From Dasyornis broadbenti (taxonomy: Eukaryota > Chordata > Aves > Passeriformes > Dasyornithidae): 64,000 nucleotides of DNA. Made by a program: the position numbers and the translations under genes. This document shows, piece by piece, positions 50,315 through 61,900 of the stretch. The notes beneath the pieces were generated by a model. That model was not told where the DNA came from, searched no databases, and saw only the letters and a program-made list of their open reading frames with translations. The DNA lies in the NCBI GenBank assembly GCA_013397935.1, contig VZRN01005888.1, positions 332,243 to 396,242 of the forward strand, given 5' to 3'. Within the stretch, counting starts at the first letter, position 1; every line of letters begins with the position of its first letter.

Positions 50315-53300
50315 GGCACAGTTTAGTATAAAGTGTCAAAAAATGTGTCTCAATCAGCCTGCCTGGATTTCTGCGACTGTTTTTATCAGGGGAAGTAAGG
50401 TTTTAACTTGCATTGTTTAGGAATTCAACTTCTTTTGGCTTAAATATTTTTGCCAAACTTATTCATGGAGAAATACTACTGTGTTTGTTTTAATTCCTTT
50501 CTTTGTCCTTCTCAGATATAGTGATCATATTGAGTGAGAAGGAATAAAAGGCCAAATTCTTTAACTTACGTAACAATGTTTTGGATTTCTTTTGAGTGGC
50601 TTTGGGAACACAAAACCAGGCACACCGGCACACAGCTAATCATGTTGTAAATATTTTGCAGTTTTTCCAGCATGTTGTTGTTTGGGTGTTTTTCCCAGTT
50701 TTCTATGACAGGTGTTGTGGGAAATTAAATATTACTCATTTATTTATTATTGTGGCTGTTAGAGAAACCTGTGACCTTAACTTCCTTAATCTCATTTTTG
50801 GCTATTAAACAGTAATCTATATCATAACATCCACAGACTGTCACAATGGAGCAGTCTTTGCTCACTTAAAGCTGAGGAAAGAATGAATCTGAAGATTAAA
50901 TAATCTTCTCACCACAGGATTAAGTAGTCCTACCAGACTAGGGTTGTGCAGCACTGATAGAGCTGGTTGCTAATTTTTCCCTGCAACTGCTCAGTGTAGG
51001 TGTTTAATGGATTAAAAAATAGCATTAGCAATAGCATCTCATGCTATCAGTTCTCAAACTGTACCTTCTGTACATTAAGCTCTTCCCTTAACTTAAAATA
51101 CATACTGCATGTTAAATATCCAGCAGTGAAACAGTACAGACTCTCAGTCATACAATACATTTGATAATCAGCTGAATTCTCTCATCTTTTACTGTTACTG
51201 TATAATGCGTTTTCTATCAATCAGCGCTTTCATCATGCTTGTTTATACAGTAGGTTACACAGTGACAAAGACAGCACGTACATAAAATCTAGCTTATTTA
51301 GTTTTTAATGTAATAACCTTTTATAACATCTGTCACACTATTTGGATTATGCAGTACTGAATTATTTTATCTAGTCCAAAATTAAATGAAATGTCTTCTG
51401 TTTCTAGGTTAACAAGAGCATTGTAGTTATGAAACATGCAGTGTATTTTATTTCGTCATCAGTCCTGCACTGCCCAGGAAGATCCCCTGCCCCATTCCAG
51501 GCAGCAGCAAGTGCCAGCCTAGAGCAGGTGATAAGCAGTAACTAGCTGTGCCTGCACCAGTGACACACAGCTAGAGGACTCCCTCAGTCTATTAATTCAC
51601 TTGACAAAAGAAAGGGAGTCACGCGAACTGGATTTCAGTGCCTAGCAAATTGGACTCTGGATTCCCTTTGATATTACATGTACTTATGGAAATAATTATG
51701 CAAATCCTTTTCGGCTATATCATCTTTAAATAGAAATCAGATTACATGAAGAAGATTGTAATCTCCTCCAGCAACCATTCTAGCCGAGAAGGCAATAAAA
51801 CAGGACCAGGAATCATACTTGTTGAACACATCGGTTGAATAAAATGATATTGCCTCTTGGCAGGTCCAGACCTAGTGCCCAGCCTGGTAGGTATTGCCCC
51901 TAGCTGCACATCTCAAACCTCAGCCACAGTACACGGAGTGTCAAAAGGCAAATTCTTTATAAACAATTCCTTGGGTTTTACCATGCATATTCATGCAATT
52001 TTGGATACGCAGACACCTGATCAGTGTTCATTAATAATGAGAAATGGTTTAAATCACCTCATTTAAAACATTTGCTCTATGATCCACAAATGACTAATAT
52101 TTGCTGAAGTTTACATAATACAAATGATGTGCATGTGTTGTGTAAATGAGAGATTAAAATATGAAACTAACAATATGCAAACATATGCATAGAAATGCTG
52201 AGAACCTGTTAGCTGAAACAGTGATTTCACACCTTTATTATTTTCTTTAAGCTGTCTGCAATTGTATTTTTGCTTTGTTTTCCTACAGAGCATGCTCTTG
52301 GTTCTGGCAAAGGCACCCATGTTTTAAACATTCCTCATTCCAATTTAATTTTTTATACTTAGCCCAGTTATTAACATTTTCAGTATGAGCTGCAATAACA
52401 GTTTTCTTGGCTGAATTTGAAGCAAAGAAAGCTTAATGTTTAGGAAGCAATTTTCTAATAGCTTTGCATAATTTATGTATGTCTTGTAAACACCTTTGTA
52501 AGAATATATGCTGAACTCTCCTCTTTTGGTAAAAGGTAGACTTTGGTCATATCAGAAGTTCCATTTCAATGAGTCTTTTCATACCTAATTAGCTTAACTA
52601 TATGGAGTGTATGTATATGTGGATGCCTGTGTGTTATTTTTTTTTTTAATTTAATTTACTGTACCAACTATGAAAACATAATTAACCACTATAGTAGCTA
52701 TTATATTTAATAGTTAGTTCAGGTTTTCAGAGAATATAGTTAAAAAAAAAATATTTGGCAATGTGTCTGTAGATTAGAATAAATTTTATAGACTATAGTA
52801 ATAATATAGACCTAAATACTTGCAAAGTCTTATGAAAGTATTTCTGAAAGAATCTTCCACTTTTATACCTGTTTTCTCTGGCCTTTTTTTTTTATAACAA
52901 TAAATAACAATAGTGCAGGAAATAGAAGGTAGTTTCAGCTTGAAGAAATTATTGAAGTGTATTAATGTTGTGGCTGTTCTCATTTGTGGGCCAGTTCACT
53001 GTTCCTGTTGGCTGATGCAATAAAAATCAAGTTACTGGTATTGTGTTTTAAGAGAGCTATGTCTAATTGTTTTTCAAAGATGAAACTCTCACATTTTCAG
53101 GCTCATGTATGACACAGAAACCACAATGAGAGAGAGAATAAATAAACTGTCGGGGAAACATAAGTATGAAATTATTTCTTTGGGTGTTTTCATTTCATTT
53201 TGGTTTGCTTTTCATGAAGAGCCTCGATGTTACTTGCTGAAGTAGCATATTTGAAAAGTAAGATACCACTAACCTGAATGAGACAAAGGCAGATCGAGAT

Positions 53301-53595
53301 TCAGATGGGAGAGTGTTATTGGGTATTATTGTACAAGTGAATATTGTGAAAGAGTGAATATTAATATATGTAATCAATTGCTAACTGCCTGCATAGATAT
53401 GTCACCCAGAAGTCTACATGCTTGATACCTAAATCTCTTATGATATGCCATGAGAAGGTTGTGTGCCTAAAAAAAATAAAATTAGAAAATGTCAGACAGA
53501 GCATGATCATAGCTGGGCACATACAATTAAAGTTTATTTTTTTATGGAGAAAACTCTCTGCAGCAGCTAATACTATATATTTCTTTTCATTTTAG

Positions 53596-53742
53596 AGATA
53601 CAATGTAGAAATGTCAATCAGGCACCCGAAAAAGATGGAACTGCTTAGCAAGGTTGAAGCTCTGAAGAAAAGTGGTGTTTTGCTACCAAACGATCTCCTT
53701 GAAAAAGTGGATTCAATTAATGAAAAATGGGAACTGCTTGGG
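53596..53742 (+). CDS. AKAP6: AKAP6 internal coding exon (third)
   Basis: This exon is 49 complete codons, phase 0 at both ends. It begins RYNVEMSIRHPKKMELLSKV and ends DSINEKWELLG. The acceptor is TTCATTTTAG|AGA. The donor GGG|GTATTT is weak because it lacks G at +5. The periodic Leu/charged pattern and the NEKWELLG motif match a spectrin-like repeat helix, and the sequence agrees with the AKAP6 central region as I know it. If the donor is skipped, the frame runs on for 17 hydrophobic codons before TGA at 53794-53796, described among the findings. Confidence 0.95.
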
Positions 53743-54464
53743 GTATTTGCATTTTTATTACTGTTTGTGGGTTATGTGTACATTTTTGTGTGTTGAAGTA
53801 CACTGTCTGTCTGATTTCTAATTTGAAGCACAAATATCTCTCTCTTTCAATCCACCACGTACATTTCAAACAAGCTACTCATTCTATTATAAAAACTCCA
53901 TAGCCTTTTCCTCTTCTGTTGATTTTTTTTATTCCATGCTTGTCTTCTGTCTGACTTTAATAATTTTAGTTCTTTAATACATAAAAAATGTAAGTAAAAT
54001 ATGCCATGTATTATGGGTATGCACCAAGTCAACTATAATGCAGTATATCTGATATACACTGACTGTCATGCTTGAGTGAATGTTAATAGAATTTATTCTG
54101 AAGGTACATGTTAGAGACATCTACTGTTTAACTATTTACTATACCTTTAAGATGAAAAGTGGGGTTGTCACTGCATATTTCAGGTCACACTGATGGCTGA
54201 AAAACAAATATAGAGATTCAGTACAAATATGCATACCTGAAGCTGAGAATACAGCCAGGATGTGTTTCATGCTGCTGTATTCATCTCGCTTTTGACAAAA
54301 GCCAAAAAAGTTTCGTGTAATTCATTTCACGCTATGATGGGCTGGGTTTCAGCCAAAGAGTGAGATACAAGAATCTGGCAAAAAAAGCAATATAGGGATT
54401 CTGTTACCCAGAGACCGATGATGGCACTGTGCAGGAGATACTATTGTCCTATTGTAAAACAGCT

Positions 54465-54489
54465 GAGAGAGAGAGAGAGAGAGAGAGAG
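54465..54489. repeat. GA microsatellite (12 copies)
   Basis: Twelve perfect GA units. Confidence 0.9.
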
Positions 54490-55349
54490 GTCAAACTATA
54501 TATTTTTCTATCCACTCCTCTCCTTAATTGCCTTCACTTCAAATCAAGGGTAAGATAAATTTATAAATTACTTTAAATTATTAATTATAGATGTGTGATA
54601 TTAGCAATACAGTTACATTGCATAATTTTGCATGCTATTATCCTAGTTAAAAAAATATTTCTAATATATTATAAGTAAGCTATACATGCAACCTGCCAAA
54701 AGCTTTTTAAATACTGACTTGTGTCACGTTAGGTTATGTGGTAATGCAATAGCCATTTCAGAGGGTGGGGCTTTTATAGTTAAGCAGTTTCTTCTAATTA
54801 CTTGATTCTCTAAATGTGCAAGTTGTCAGAAAATGTTAAAATTTGCCTTATGACCAGTGAGCTTATTACTTTTAATTTTAATCTGCAGCATCACCAAACG
54901 CATTTTGTACCTGTTTGATGATTAATAAATTTACTGATAAAAAAGGGACTTACTAACCCAATCTTTTGCATCTGATCACAGCAACTTGTATTTTTAAAAT
55001 AATTTCAGATATAAATCTTACATTTACGAATTTCAGTGTATTTAATCAGCTTAACTCAGTGGCACTGATTAAAGCTGGTAGGATATAAAACTATGAAATA
55101 AGATCATAATTCTAAAAATCTTGAAAAACTGTCTTAAAAAAATTTGAAGCCCTTTGCTTCTCAGTATGTTAAAATCAAAATATATCTCCACATTGTTTTA
55201 CTATTAATTTCAGCATTTACAGAAAAATAAAATATAACTATTACAGTTTCCCTGTTAAATGCGGTTTCATGAATAATAAGCAGAGTTTGATAGAGTTTTG
55301 TTTAATTTAATAAAAACCTCTGCAGAAACTAACAGCACTAGACATACTG

Positions 55350-55384
55350 TTTTAATTGGCATGATTACATTTTAATTGGCATGA
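55350..55384. repeat. Tandem duplication, 20-bp period
   Basis: TTTTAATTGGCATGA occurs at 55350-55364 and again at 55370-55384. Confidence 0.85.
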
Positions 55385-57169
55385 AAAAAATTAAAGACAA
55401 GGATTTTAACTTCTAACAATGGCAAAATAGAGGGATATGGTTTTTAATATTACTTTCATCTAAGGTGAACACTGTGGAATGGAAATACATTAGAATGAAA
55501 TGTCAGTGGTGCGTACAGTTTAATCTGTGAAATTTTGTCCCCTGTGCTGAATATTACTCTGTCTCAATTGCATATTAAACAACCCTATCAAGGCAGGCAT
55601 TGGCATCTGCTGTGCTGACACAAATTGTGAATTAAATGAAATTGATGTCCTCTGTCGTATATTTATGAAGACGGACCATTCTCTGAAGTATTCTGTTTAT
55701 GAAGAATTTATGATTGCAAACTGTTCCAGAACAAAAAAGTGGCAATAAATTCTTTTTTGTGACCCTACCCTCCAAGGGCATTGATTTCACCTCCTGCTGC
55801 TACTTTTGTTACAGCATAAAAACAATAGCTAGTGCTGGATTCCACTGAGGGTCTTCAAATTATCAATATTTGCACCATGAAAATAGAAGGGTGTTGCCAA
55901 GAAAGCATGTTTTTCAGTTATGATCTCCTAAAGACATTATTTACAGAATGCCACATAGGAGATTAATATCTGTTGCCCTAATTTTATTTGTGTTTTGAAG
56001 ATTATTTTTGGAAGCTAATTTCATTGTTATAAATTATATTCCAGTAACTTTCTATAGCATAATTTTTCAACAGGCAGACATACTGGGTCACCTAAAACTG
56101 CGTCTTCACGTTACAACAATTAACCACCACTAATTATCGCTTTAAAAGGTTATTGGATGTGAATGTCAGTGTATATTCAATATTCTACAATCAGTAACAC
56201 AGATCTAGTGCTTATAATAAGTGTCAGCCTGACAGCCTCTTATAGGTCAAATAAAATACTGCTTGGCATAGAAGAAGCAGGCAACAGCACATCTCGCTTG
56301 TGATGTTAAAGGATTGCTTTCAAAATACTGAAAAGGAAGGTAACTTTCTATCCCTGGCCTCTTCAGAATACTCATTAAGCACCTAGCGTCCACTATCAAA
56401 ATGTTATTCAGTGATTCTGTTATTAGAATTACTACTTTGAAAAGCTGTAGTAAATTAGTTTCGTTAGCAATAAGAGGTGGATGTTTATTCTGGTCCATTA
56501 TTTTTAAAGTGGATGCTTAACATGGAGAACTGAAACTCAAATTTAGTTGCCAAAAAAATTGGACTTATATTCAGCAACAGAGAGGATTTTTGGTGTCTGG
56601 ATGAGTTCATCCACCTTAAAAAACCCAAACCAGCTGTTTTGTGACCTAACTGCTCCTCTATACAGCCTCAGGGCTACATGTTTGGAAATTACAACCTGAC
56701 AGTTCATACCTCAAAACATATTTCAGTGTTTCTCAAAAAATTTAGATAGTACCTGGGATAGGAGTCTGGTGAATTCAGTGGTTGTCATCTTTTCTGTTGC
56801 TGCCCAGAAACCAGTAACTCTTATGGTTGTAAGTGTCTAAAGCCACAGACAAATTCTGCAGAGTAACTAGTTTACGAAGTTATGTAGTATTTTGTCTCCT
56901 CTGTCCCTTAATTCCTCTTAGTAAACACTGATTTATAATCCCTCTAGCAAAGTCAGTGACCCAGAGAGAAAAGCATAAGTGAAAAACAAGGGTACAAAAA
57001 ATGAAATTTATTGAAACAAGGAAACAAATAATGAAATTGATTGATATTAGTAATAATTATTGAAAAAACACATCTCTGTTCATTTAACAGATTCTTATTG
57101 TTGCACAGTAACCTATATATGTTTTGGTACATAAGACTAATCTATAATTTTTTTTATCTGATGCATTAG

Positions 57170-57394
57170 AAAACCCTAGGAGAGAAGATCCAAGACACAA
57201 TGGTAGGGCACAGTGGGTTAGGTCCACGTGACCTGCTCTCGCCTGAAAGCGGCAGCCTGGTAAGGCAGCTGGAGGTCAGGATCAAAGAGCTGAAAGGGTG
57301 GCTGAGAGATACAGAGCTTTTCATCTTCAATTCCTGTCTGAGACAAGAAAATGAAGGAACAATGAATACTGAGAAACAACTGCAGTATTTTAAG
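57170..57394 (+). CDS. AKAP6: AKAP6 internal coding exon (fourth)
   Basis: This exon is 75 complete codons, phase 0 at both ends, from KTLGEKIQDTMVGHSG to EKQLQYFK. Borders are GCATTAG|AAA and AAG|GTAATA. A short linker, RDLLSPESGS, with SP that could be a proline-directed phosphorylation site, leads into LVRQLEVRIKELKGWLRD, a clear spectrin-like repeat helix with the conserved tryptophan. It continues TELFIFNSCLRQENEG. The sequence is almost the same as mammalian AKAP6 as I recall it, so selection on this repeat is strong. The next exon of the gene, encoding a segment that begins SLCREIK in mammals, does not appear in the remaining 6.6 kb. Confidence 0.96.
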
Positions 57395-57657
57395 GTAATA
57401 AAAAAACGATCGTAGCTTTTGTAGAGAAACTCTTCTATGTGGTAGAATAAAATATTTATCTTAGACATAACATAATGCAATGCATGTATATCTTTTCTGA
57501 TATATTTTCATCTTCATTTATGTGTTCATTCATGTTTATTTTATTGAATCCTTACAATAATATTTGTTTTGTAAACATTTTTGCAAAAGAGGGCTTTAGA
57601 GGGCTAATTACACCATGATTGTAAAAGCAATAGTATTCTTTCCTTCTACCTTCCTGT

Positions 57658-57735
57658 AAATCATAGAGTCTTAGTATGGTTGGGTTGGAGGAGACCCTAA
57701 AGATGATCTATTTCCAACCCCCTTGAAACGGGGAG
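57658..57735 (-). repeat. CR1 LINE 3'-end fragment, antisense
   Basis: This is the reverse complement of the CR1 3' end. It starts with ATCATAGAGTC, continues GGTTGGGTTGGAGGAGACCC and ends with AAGATGATCTATTTCCAACC. It is diverged and truncated, and lies 264 bases after the last visible AKAP6 exon. Confidence 0.82.
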
Positions 57736-58879
57736 GAAGAAAAAAAAGGCAGCTGAATTTTGTCACAAAACCCTTCACTCTGAATTTCCCTCCCTACATC
57801 AGTTAATGAAGATCTTGTGTGATCATCAGTTTAATAACTTATGTCTCTGCACATACAAATCAAGAACAGCCTATCTGAGGTAACAATTACAGAGATAAAT
57901 TTAGTATACATGATAAAACATTCAAGGTTGTGGTGACTAGATATGTGGAAAAGACATATACACTATGAGATTTGCATTAATCTAGGCCGCATCCTAAACC
58001 TGTGCCTGAAGATTTGTAGAAAGGAGGGAAAAGATTGTAGTCACAATTCTTTGTTCAGATGATAAGCTCTTTCGACTGAAGGCCAGTGTTCAACTTTGCA
58101 ACTGACTTAGTGGAGGTTGCATGTTTTGTTGCATTCCCCGTAAGTAGTGGCACCATTCAGGAAAGGTGGCTAATAATTTAGAAAATAGACCTGGTAGAAC
58201 AGTGCAATTTTCTTCTCTTCTTAGCTTCTGAAAAAATCCTCAACTGAGGTATCATTACAGGTCACTTTACTCTGCAAGTGATCTTTGACCAAAGAATAAG
58301 AAAGGAATCACAAGTCATTGTTGAGCTTTAGAGGTAAAAAGTTTTTTTTCTCTTGCGCTAGTACACCAGGATGTCTAGGGCAACAGCACTCTCAAGGTGA
58401 TGGACAATTTCTTAAATGCACACCTCAAAGAGGATGTTGCCAACATACTTTTCTTGTACAAGTGTTCAAGGAAACAACAGCAGAACAATTACTTTCTTCA
58501 CATTCAGTCATTCCTTAACTCTTTCCAATCATGATGATTAGTGAGAAGGGTGTGTCAAGGTAGATAAAGTCAGTGGTTTTCAGGTTCCTGAGCTTGTCCA
58601 TTTGAAAGCAATTTTAAGTTTTCTTATGACACCAATACTATTTTTAAATGATTTGCAGTCTTCTGCTAATGGGGGGAAAAAGTAATGATGATTCTCTTTG
58701 ATCTATCAGCAAACTTCAAAGCTAGCCATTAGGAAGAGCTGTTGATAGACCTGCAGAACTTCACAGCAATAGATGCATTTTTTTCCATAGGAAAGCCTGG
58801 ATGTTTTTATTTTTGTGGAAAATTATGGCATTCATTTAAGTGCAGAACTATGTATTTAGAAATCTAATTTCAGGCAAGA

Positions 58880-58920
58880 TATATATATAGATATATGTGT
58901 ATATAAACACACACACATAA
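58880..58920. repeat. AT/CA-rich simple sequence
   Basis: TATATATATAGATATATGTG followed by TATATAAACACACACACA. Confidence 0.75.
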
Positions 58921-61900
58921 AAATACTATACCAATCTTACATATTTTGTGCATAAATCTCTCAAATTAAATATTTTAATACATATATGACATGATGTCAT
59001 GCCAAAAGCTCTAGCGATGTTAAACAGGATAGTGCCACCCACCATGACGTAACCAGAGTATTTCTTTCCTTGGTTGATTATCTGTTAATTACACAAGTAA
59101 TACATTAATTATTTTCAAAATGGTAGCCATTAGAGTATAAAAAATAATTACCTATCAAATATGGTGAGAGCACATCATTTTGTCATATATATTGAACCAT
59201 CTTTGTCTCATTAAATCTGAAATCCACTATAAGTAAGTTTTCCATTCTTCACTGATCTCCTGGGGAAGTGTATAAAAGAGAAAATGGATATAATTAACAA
59301 TACTGCAATGTATAATACATATATTTGAGAAAGAACATTTAGAACATTTTCAAAAACATTAGCTATGCCACTAGTAGAAAACCTGCTGGGGTTTAGTTTG
59401 ACTTACTTTCCACTTAAGAGTTTAACCTTATTACTGCTTTCACTGTGGTAAGTGAGTCATTGTTTCTTAATGGAAGTTTACTGTGATGCACCATCCCAAT
59501 TATATGCACAGCCACTGTACACAGGGAAACATTTTTAATAAAATAAACTCAACGCCATTAATTTTCATTCCATAATGTTATGCTTTAAATTACACTTATG
59601 TCTTAGGAAAAACAGTTATTCCATTTTTAAGGTGTTTTCCTTTCATTTTGCGATTGGAGGATGAATCAAACGTGTGGTTTGCATGCAGCTGGGACCCAAG
59701 ATGAAAGTAACGTGGAGGGAGAAGTATTTGTTAAATTTACTAGTAGGAAACTATTTTGACTTCTTTGCCTTCTTTTATAGAAAATCATGCCATAGTAATT
59801 TGAGTGTTCTTTTTATTAAAGAATTTGCTATTGCATTAGTTTTCTTTTGGAATACTCCTGTGTAATAATAGTACTTAGAATTTCTATATTACCTCCCAGT
59901 CAAGGAGCTGTGCATGCTACAAACATTACTGAACTAAGTCCCACTAAACCTATAAGGTAAGTATTATTATCATCCCTGTTTTAGAAATGAGGGAAATAAA
60001 ATACATGTAGCTTAAATGACTTTCAAGGTTTCCAAAGAAAGTCAAGCATAGCCTAACCCCAACTTCTGTTAAAGAAAGGGGAAAGAGTAAAAACAAGTTG
60101 CTGAGCTGTGAAGAGGGAATCTTACTCCAGTTTTTAAATTCTGTTGCAACACGAAAGCCCCTTGATTGTAGACTAAGAAAATAAAGAAATTTTCTTCAAA
60201 TTCTTGAGATACATTTATTTTATTTATTCATGCTTTTTATTCCTCTTTGAGTCCCTCAAGTTCATGTTTTCTAGCTTTTCACAGAAAGCAATGAGGGCCG
60301 GAACCAGAATCTTACTTTTTAAATTGAAATACAAGATTCTCAGGTAAACATACAGTTATAGCCCTGAAATACCAGATATAGTGAGAATAATAATTGGCAC
60401 AACTGATTTCCTAAAATAACAATGTATAGCAATTTTGTGGGTCAGGAGAGAATTGGAGTTGTAAAGAATGAGAAACAATAATAAAAAGAGTTTGCAGTCT
60501 TTCATGGAAGTTTTAGGAAGTTTCATTTGAGTAAGGTCTAGCCAGAAATTTATATGCCTGTTTGCTTGTCAGTAGAAGTGGTCTGCCACGTTTCTTTTAT
60601 GTGTCTGGGACTTCAAAAAGCATGCTTTTTTTTTCTCTGCAAGGTGCCCTCCAAAAGCAGCAAGGGAACCTAAATAGTTAGTCATATATTTCTGCCACTT
60701 GCAATAACATTTAAGACTTTAAGTCTTTTACATAGAGAAATGATCAGCCTCAAAAAGTTGTTTTGGCTTTGGCTCACAGACCAGCTACTCTAGAATAAGC
60801 TTAGACTTGTGAGTACCTGTCTATTTCAGAATCCCTTCTCAATAATGTACTACTGGGAAAGCCTCTAGTGCTTTCAGTAGTAAGATTAATAAAGAAACCT
60901 CTTCCTTTTCCCCCCCAAACTTGGATGGGAAACAAGATTTTCCTGTTCAGAATAGGATTTTAGAAGAGATTTTCTACTAAATTGTGTTTGGCAAAAATAC
61001 TGTTGCATTTCATGTCATCTGGTTTTATTTGAAGCCATAAGCAACATGCTATATTTAGACATACCCATCTCCTAAATCTTTATTTGTGTCTTTGACGAAA
61101 ATAATCCTGGTTTTCAGCAGTACTGAAAGCTTCTGGTTTTTATTGACTTTAGTCAATATATCCGTTAAAGAAATCAGGCTACTTAATAATACAAAACTTT
61201 GAAAATTTCTTCTCATTTAAAATTTCTAGAAGTCAACAGTTTATTGAATACCATAGCTAGTAGCATATGTAGCCATTTATACTTGCCTTGTAAATAGTGT
61301 AAATTATGTGATTCTTGTAACTATTTCTAATGACTAGACCCATTCAGAAGTATATGTTTTCATCTTCCATTACATTTATGACTTAAGCGTACCAGATGAT
61401 GCAGTATCATTTAAAAAAAAGGATTTCTCAGCAGCATCTCTTATTTATCCAGTGCCTAAGACAAATGAACTTTCTGATTAAATAATATAGATTACATTGG
61501 TAATTAATAGTCAATCAACCAATATGTCTTATGATTCTTTTTATTTTAACTGAAAAGTTTGTAGAAGAATCAGCACTGTATGTCATATAAAAAGATCAGT
61601 CAAACCTACTTCAATCAAATAAAACACAAATGAGTTTGGGACCATGTAAGATTATGGCCAAAATGAGGTAAAACTATTAATGTCAAATAAATTGGAGACT
61701 CAGAAATTGGAGAAAATGCTGGCTGTTCCTACAGATGCCAGGAATTGCTTTCACCACTGCATTTTGGATCCTTTACAGTTTTTAGAATGATGTTCCTGGC
61801 AGAGCTGCAATCAAAGAATTACAGACTTTCAATATGCATGTAACAAAAGTATGCAAAATAGTTTCCCATAGAAAGTCCAAAATAATTCAAGCTGGATTTA

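Larger units (their letters stand above)
24520..53595 (+). other. AKAP6: AKAP6 intron, about 29 kb
   Basis: This intron runs from GTTAGC to CATTTTAG. From 24.5 to 34 kb it holds a TATG microsatellite (25095-25130), a G-quadruplex motif (25288-25308), A/C-rich tracts, a motif-dense block at 28780-29110 and a poly-C run with an N (33848-33870). From 34.2 to 36.3 kb the + strand is purine/A-rich. From 37.7 to 45 kb there are exon-like segments on both strands and a CTCF-like site. A small GC-rich patch lies near 46120-46165 and a motif-dense block at 47600-47870. The stretch 48-53.5 kb shows only AT-rich unique sequence, a short AT microsatellite at 49265-49280 and homopolymers at 49797-49814 and 50291-50314. 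Confidence 0.87.
53743..57169 (+). other. AKAP6: AKAP6 intron, about 3.4 kb
   Basis: The intron runs from GTATTT to GATGCATTAG. It contains a GA microsatellite at 54465-54489 and a 15-bp duplication with a 20-bp period at 55350-55384. The rest is AT-rich unique sequence in which I see no gene. Confidence 0.88.

Noticed and set aside
53611..53796. 61-codon frame taken as its own small gene
   Set aside because: Its first part is the AKAP6 exon 53596-53742; only the last 17 codons are intron read-through.
57166..57480. 104-codon frame opposite the fourth AKAP6 exon
   Set aside because: It is the complement of a conserved coding exon, so its openness is a by-product of the sense codons.
58896..58920. 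Possible promoter TATA box near TATATATATAGATATATG
   Set aside because: It is part of a simple AT/CA repeat with no transcription start context.
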